A stretch of DNA of 64,000 nt from Pyrenopolyporus hunteri (lineage: Eukaryota > Ascomycota > Sordariomycetes > Xylariales > Hypoxylaceae): assembly GCA_902806595.1 (NCBI GenBank), contig CADCXC010000009.1, forward strand, positions 1,426,001-1,490,000. The letters are read 5' to 3'. Each line of letters opens with the position of its first letter. The first letter of the stretch is position 1. A model generated the notes under the pieces. The model saw only the letters and a list, made by a program, of their open reading frames with translations, ran no database searches and was not told the origin of the DNA. This document shows, piece after piece, positions 60,320 through 64,000 of the stretch. The position numbers and the translations under genes are program-made.

Positions 60320-61963
60320 ATGGCAACCCTCACGTTTCCTGAACTCTCTACCTACCGCTTCTCTAGCAATGACCCGAGCAGGCGCTTCGAGATCAGGAAC
60401 CCGGCCACTGGCAAGGTCCTCACCACAGTCCAAGGCGGCGACCCAGCCACCGTCGATGCCGCCGTGCGCGCCTCTCAGGAGGCTTACGAGAAGCGCTGGC
60501 GGCCCCTAACCCACGCTCAGCGATCAGCGTACCTGCTGCGCTGCGCCGACGAGCTCGAGAAGCACCTGGACGAGCTGTCCACGATGCTGTGCATGGAGAA
60601 CGGGAAGCCGGCGCAGGACGCCAAGATGTTCGACTGCAGCGTGCTCGTACGCTCATACAGGTTCTTCGGGAGCCTAGCCGACAAGCTGCCCTCGCCCTTC
60701 TACGACCGAGGCCCGCTCTACACGACCGTCATCCACGAGCCGTACGGCGTGTGCGCGGGCATCCTGCCCTTCAACTGGCCGCCCATCTTCGCGGGGAGCA
60801 AGCCGGCGCCCGCGCTCGCGGCCGGCAACACCTTCGTGATGAAGCCGGGGGACCAGGCGCCGCTGACGGTGCTGCGCATCGTCGAGATCCTCGAGCCGAT
60901 CCTTCCCAAGGACGTGCTGCTGGCCGTGCCGGGGGCGGGCCCGGAGGTGCCACAGGCCCTGGTCGCGCACCCGCTCGTGAAGCGGGTGACGTTCACGGGG
61001 TCGACGGCGGCGGGCGCCGCGGTGGCGCGCACCGCGGCCGAGACCATCACGCCCGTCGCCCTGGAGCTCGGCGGCAAGAACGCCATGACGGTGTTCGACG
61101 ACGCCGACTTCGACTCCGCCGTGCGCACCGCCATCGAGGGCGCCTTCTTCAACAAGGGCGAGGCGTGCACCGCCAGCTCGCGCATCCTGGTCCAGCGCGG
61201 CGTCTACGACCGCTTCGTCGAGAAGCTGGCTGCGGGCGTGAAGAAGATTAGGATGGGTAATGGTCTGGACCCTAGGACCCATGTCGGCCCGCAGATCTCG
61301 AAGGTCGCCCAGGAGCGCCTGCTCGAGTACATCGCCCTCGGCGTCAAGGAGGGGGCTAGGATCGCGGCGCAGGCCGAGTTGCCTTCTGACCCGGAGTGCA
61401 AGGATGGGTTCTTTGTCCCCGCGACGCTGTTCGTTGACGTGAATGAGCATATGCGGATTGCTAATGAAGAGATGTTCGGCGCCGTTGGTAAGTTATCAAT
61501 CATAATACATTGGGCCGCTGCTATGAGTCATTTTAGCTAATTCTTCCTTCCAGTGACCGTTACGCCGTTTGATACCTTCGACGACGCTGTCCGCATCGCG
61601 AATTCGGTGGAGTATGGTCTGACGGCCATCGTCTTCACCAAGGACCAGGTGAAGGCGAACCGTTACGTCCGCGCAGTCGAAGCCGGAATGGTAAGTTGCG
61701 CAGAAGTTGACGCATCCTCAAGACATAAGTTGGCATCGAAGCTAATTGCTTAACAGGTTTGGGTGAACAACTACCACAGGAACGTGGTTGGCACGCCGTT
61801 TGGCGGAGTGAAGCATTCTGGTTACGGCAGGGAGCATTGCATAGAGACGCTATACGAATTCACCCAACCCAAGGCGGTTCACTCAGCGTCCGGTATGGTC
61901 GACATTCCGGAGTGGCGTAGTGTAATAGAGATCTTTGGAGCCAGTGGGAGTGAAGCGATTTAA
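60320..61963 (+). CDS. NAD(P)-dependent aldehyde dehydrogenase
   Basis: Exons 60320-61487, 61554-61690 and 61757-61963 encode 503 residues. The joins GAV-VTVTPFDTFDDAV and VEAGM-VWVNNYHRNVVG are in phase. All ALDH landmarks are present: the ILPFNWPP segment, the Rossmann motif FTGSTAAG, the general base Glu249 in LELGGK, the nucleophile Cys283 in KGEACTASSR, and the C-terminal PFGGVKHSGYGRE. The enzyme oxidises an aldehyde to the acid. No targeting signal is seen. The sequence is closest in feel to broad-range or succinate-semialdehyde-type fungal ALDHs, but the substrate cannot be fixed. The first exon is unusually GC-rich compared with its flanks. It lies between the b5-ACAD and an amine oxidase, which may feed it aldehydes (inference). 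Confidence 0.93.
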
Positions 61964-63409
61964 AATTGTGTCGGATATTCATCTCAGAGAAATTCATCTC
62001 TGAAAAACTTACGGATTACATGTATCTCAGATAGGGATCATAGGTACCTACATAGGTACTGTATCGTCAGCAGATACGTACCTAGGTACCTGGTTACATA
62101 CATCATGTCTATAGGGTTTAGCCCCCCATTATGTAGGTGATAACGCGGCTTATCTTCCTAGTACCACCCATTTATACTCCGATAAGTCCGGCTGTAGGTA
62201 CCTATGTGGGGAGGAGGTATATAAGTTGTCCATTTAGAATTCGTCCTCTTCGAGCGTTATCATCACCCATCATAAATATCCTTAAGTTACTAAAACGTAT
62301 ATAAATTATTCCATATATTACGATATCTCAAGAGATCTCTCTTTCTCCTTCACTATATTGATTAGCTGGATGACAGCTACGAGGACGCTTTTAACACTAC
62401 CGCGGTACGTACGGGGAGTTCTGTATATTATGTCGATCAGATGATATTTGACGAAATTCCGAACCTGCAGCCTCTATCACCCATCTTTTCCCATCCCCTT
62501 TCCGACGGCTCCGACAATAGCAAAGTGGCTACCTACCTAGGTACCGAAGCACCCAGTAAAACTAAAGCCTGAATGACCCCCTAAAGAGGCTATCTAGCCA
62601 ATCAGACGCACTTGTCTGTCGGCGTGGTAGCATATTTCACGTTCTACCGCGTTAATGGTGTTTTATCAATCGACGAAAATCCGAATTGGTTTTAATCTGA
62701 TCAGAACCCTTTATTTAATTAATAAAACCGCACGTTCAGACTATAACCTCAGCGGTTGCGGCGGTTCTCTGTCCCTGAAGATCAACCCGGTTGCACAGCG
62801 TGCTATCACGTCTACCGCACTCTAACTCAAACTGAGTGCGAGACCTAAATAGGAGCTTAGATGGTTGGGTTGTGGCACCTATGCTGTTTATTCCCCTTTC
62901 CCGTTCCCTCCTCTAGAGTTTACCCTATCGTGCCAAGCACGTCTGGGTCTATCTTTGCACCTACCGCATATCTCATCTTATATACACAGGTATCAAGGGT
63001 CGAGCAAGTGCCGGGTCATGCGGACCGTTTCTCACTCACCTGCTTTCACTAGTGGCGCTCCCAGCTTTGTCTGGTCGGTCCCTGCGGTTACCTCTCGACT
63101 ATTCAATTGTCTGGCTGTCACAGCCAACACACCATGCCTCAACTCGTACACGTACCCGTCTAGTATAACTTTATCCATCGCTCCACCACAACCGTCCTGT
63201 CTCTTTATTCTCTTCCTTAGTTTTAACTATAGTACCTTGCTCGCATCCCTCTATTCCTTTAAACTCCCTTTCCCCTAGTAAACTTCACCTAAATACCTAC
63301 CTACCTTATATAACATTACCTTACATTACAGCTCCCTACGTTTTTTCTTCTCTGGCTGAAACTTCGTAGTGAGCCTTAAGCGAAATATTAATTCACGGTC
63401 CGAATAAGT
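61964..63409. other. intergenic spacer ALDH / amine oxidase
   Basis: A 1.45-kb spacer with several TACCTAGGTA-type runs (62041-62092, 62530-62545). An open frame at 62865-63278 has a low-complexity, noncoding-like composition. No gene seen. Confidence 0.55.
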
Positions 63410-64000
63410 ATGGATGCTTACTCGATCTCTTTCACTAGTGCCTCCCAACGGAGCTTCTCGCGTATTTGGAACGACCTCAAGTCCTGTCGCCAGTATAGTA
63501 TCGCGGAGATGGCCGTCGAGGACGTATCGGAGACGCCAAGCTTGGGGCAGAGGATAGGAGAGGTATAATCCTACCCCTAGTGAAGCTCTTGGGTTTATCA
63601 TGTGAGCGAGGCACCCATCGGTGATATTCGTGTAGTAAATCGGCTAGATGCGGCCCAGTCTCCTCATAGTGCTATTACTCAGATGAGTGATCCCCAGTAG
63701 CTGGCATCAGACTCACACGTTTCACAGCGCCGAGCGCGGAGTTCCGGTCGCAAGCCTCATGTCGGGGTCATTGGTGCTGGTCTGGCCGGTCTACGCTGCA
63801 CGGACATCCTTCTCCAACATGGATTTCAAGTAACCCTGATCGAAGGTCGGAATCGACTGGGCGGGCGAGTACACCAGTCAAAGCTTCCCTCTGGACATAA
63901 AGTAGATGCAGGGCCCAATTGGATTCACGGCACCAACGATAACCCCATTCTAGATCTTGCCAAGGAGACTAAGACTGCAGTGGGACAATGGGAAGAGAGG
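63410..64000 (+). CDS. flavin amine oxidase (polyamine oxidase-like), N-terminal part
   Basis: The gene runs off the right edge. Exon 2 from 63728 is clear: GVIGAGLAGLRCTDILL is the FAD-binding GxGxxG fold, IEGRNRLGGRVHQ is the second flavin motif, and DAGPNWIHGTNDNPILDLAK is typical of fungal polyamine/monoamine oxidases of the Fms1/LSD1 type. The first exon (63410-63562, ATG at 63410, donor GTATAA) is a proposal; it is in phase across a 165-bp intron ending TTTCACAG, but the donor is weak and another start may be used. These enzymes oxidise amines to an aldehyde, with hydrogen peroxide as by-product. The catalytic lysine and substrate-binding parts are outside the window. Confidence 0.85.

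Noticed and set aside
60420..61450. Long antisense and shifted frames over the ALDH gene
   Set aside because: High GC removes stops from all frames; the products are Arg/Ala-rich shadows of the ALDH reading frame.
62865..63278. 137-residue plus-strand open frame
   Set aside because: Pyrimidine-rich, low-complexity composition in a spacer, no homologous feel; more likely the leader region of the amine oxidase gene.

Overview
The window is nuclear DNA of a filamentous ascomycete (Pezizomycotina, most likely a Sordariomycete). Genes carry short introns of about 45-170 bp with GTRNGT donors and CTAAC/CTAAT branch sites. The proteins are typical fungal ones (Wee1, GCP3, Hfi1/Ada1, Mrc1, Atg2, Ost3, Mrm2). 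A dispersed TACCTAGGTA-type palindrome fills many intergenic spacers, and one repeat block shows the AT-rich decay expected of repeat-induced point mutation (RIP). Twenty protein-coding loci are supported, including two cut by the window ends and two that look broken. Exon joins were worked out by hand from reading frame, splice signals and family sequence. No rRNA, tRNA or CRISPR array was found.

Layout. 1-5.2 kb: the 3' end of a GH31 glycosidase, a cysteine-rich single-pass membrane protein and an alpha/beta hydrolase, all on +. 5.2-12 kb: a gene desert. 12-30.2 kb: a housekeeping block with wee1 (+), the gamma-tubulin complex subunit GCP3 (-), SAGA subunit Hfi1 (+), replication checkpoint mediator Mrc1 (+) and an unrecognised protein with a 21-nt first exon (+). 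30.2-37 kb: a second desert. It holds a decayed phosphotransferase (APH) pseudogene, a 350-bp tandem repeat with a third, inverted copy, and a terminal-inverted-repeat element present as a head-to-tail dimer that is almost pure A+T inside and normal at its outer ends. 37-52.4 kb: Atg2 (-), Ost3/Ost6 (-), a coiled-coil nuclear-type protein (+), a polytopic membrane protein (-) and the mitochondrial rRNA methyltransferase Mrm2 (+, seven exons). 53-64 kb: a possible small secreted Cys-rich protein (-), an MFS transporter gene with one in-frame TAG (+), a cytochrome b5/acyl-CoA dehydrogenase fusion (-), an aldehyde dehydrogenase (+) and the start of a flavin amine oxidase (+).

How the genes relate. 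Wee1 (mitotic entry), Mrc1 (S-phase checkpoint) and GCP3 (spindle nucleation) are neighbours in the cell-cycle block, but nothing in the sequence shows co-regulation. The three oxidoreductases at the right end could act in series (amine to aldehyde to acid, then acyl-CoA oxidation). That link is inferred from adjacency only. The most unusual DNA is the repeat complex at 33.2-35.6 kb.
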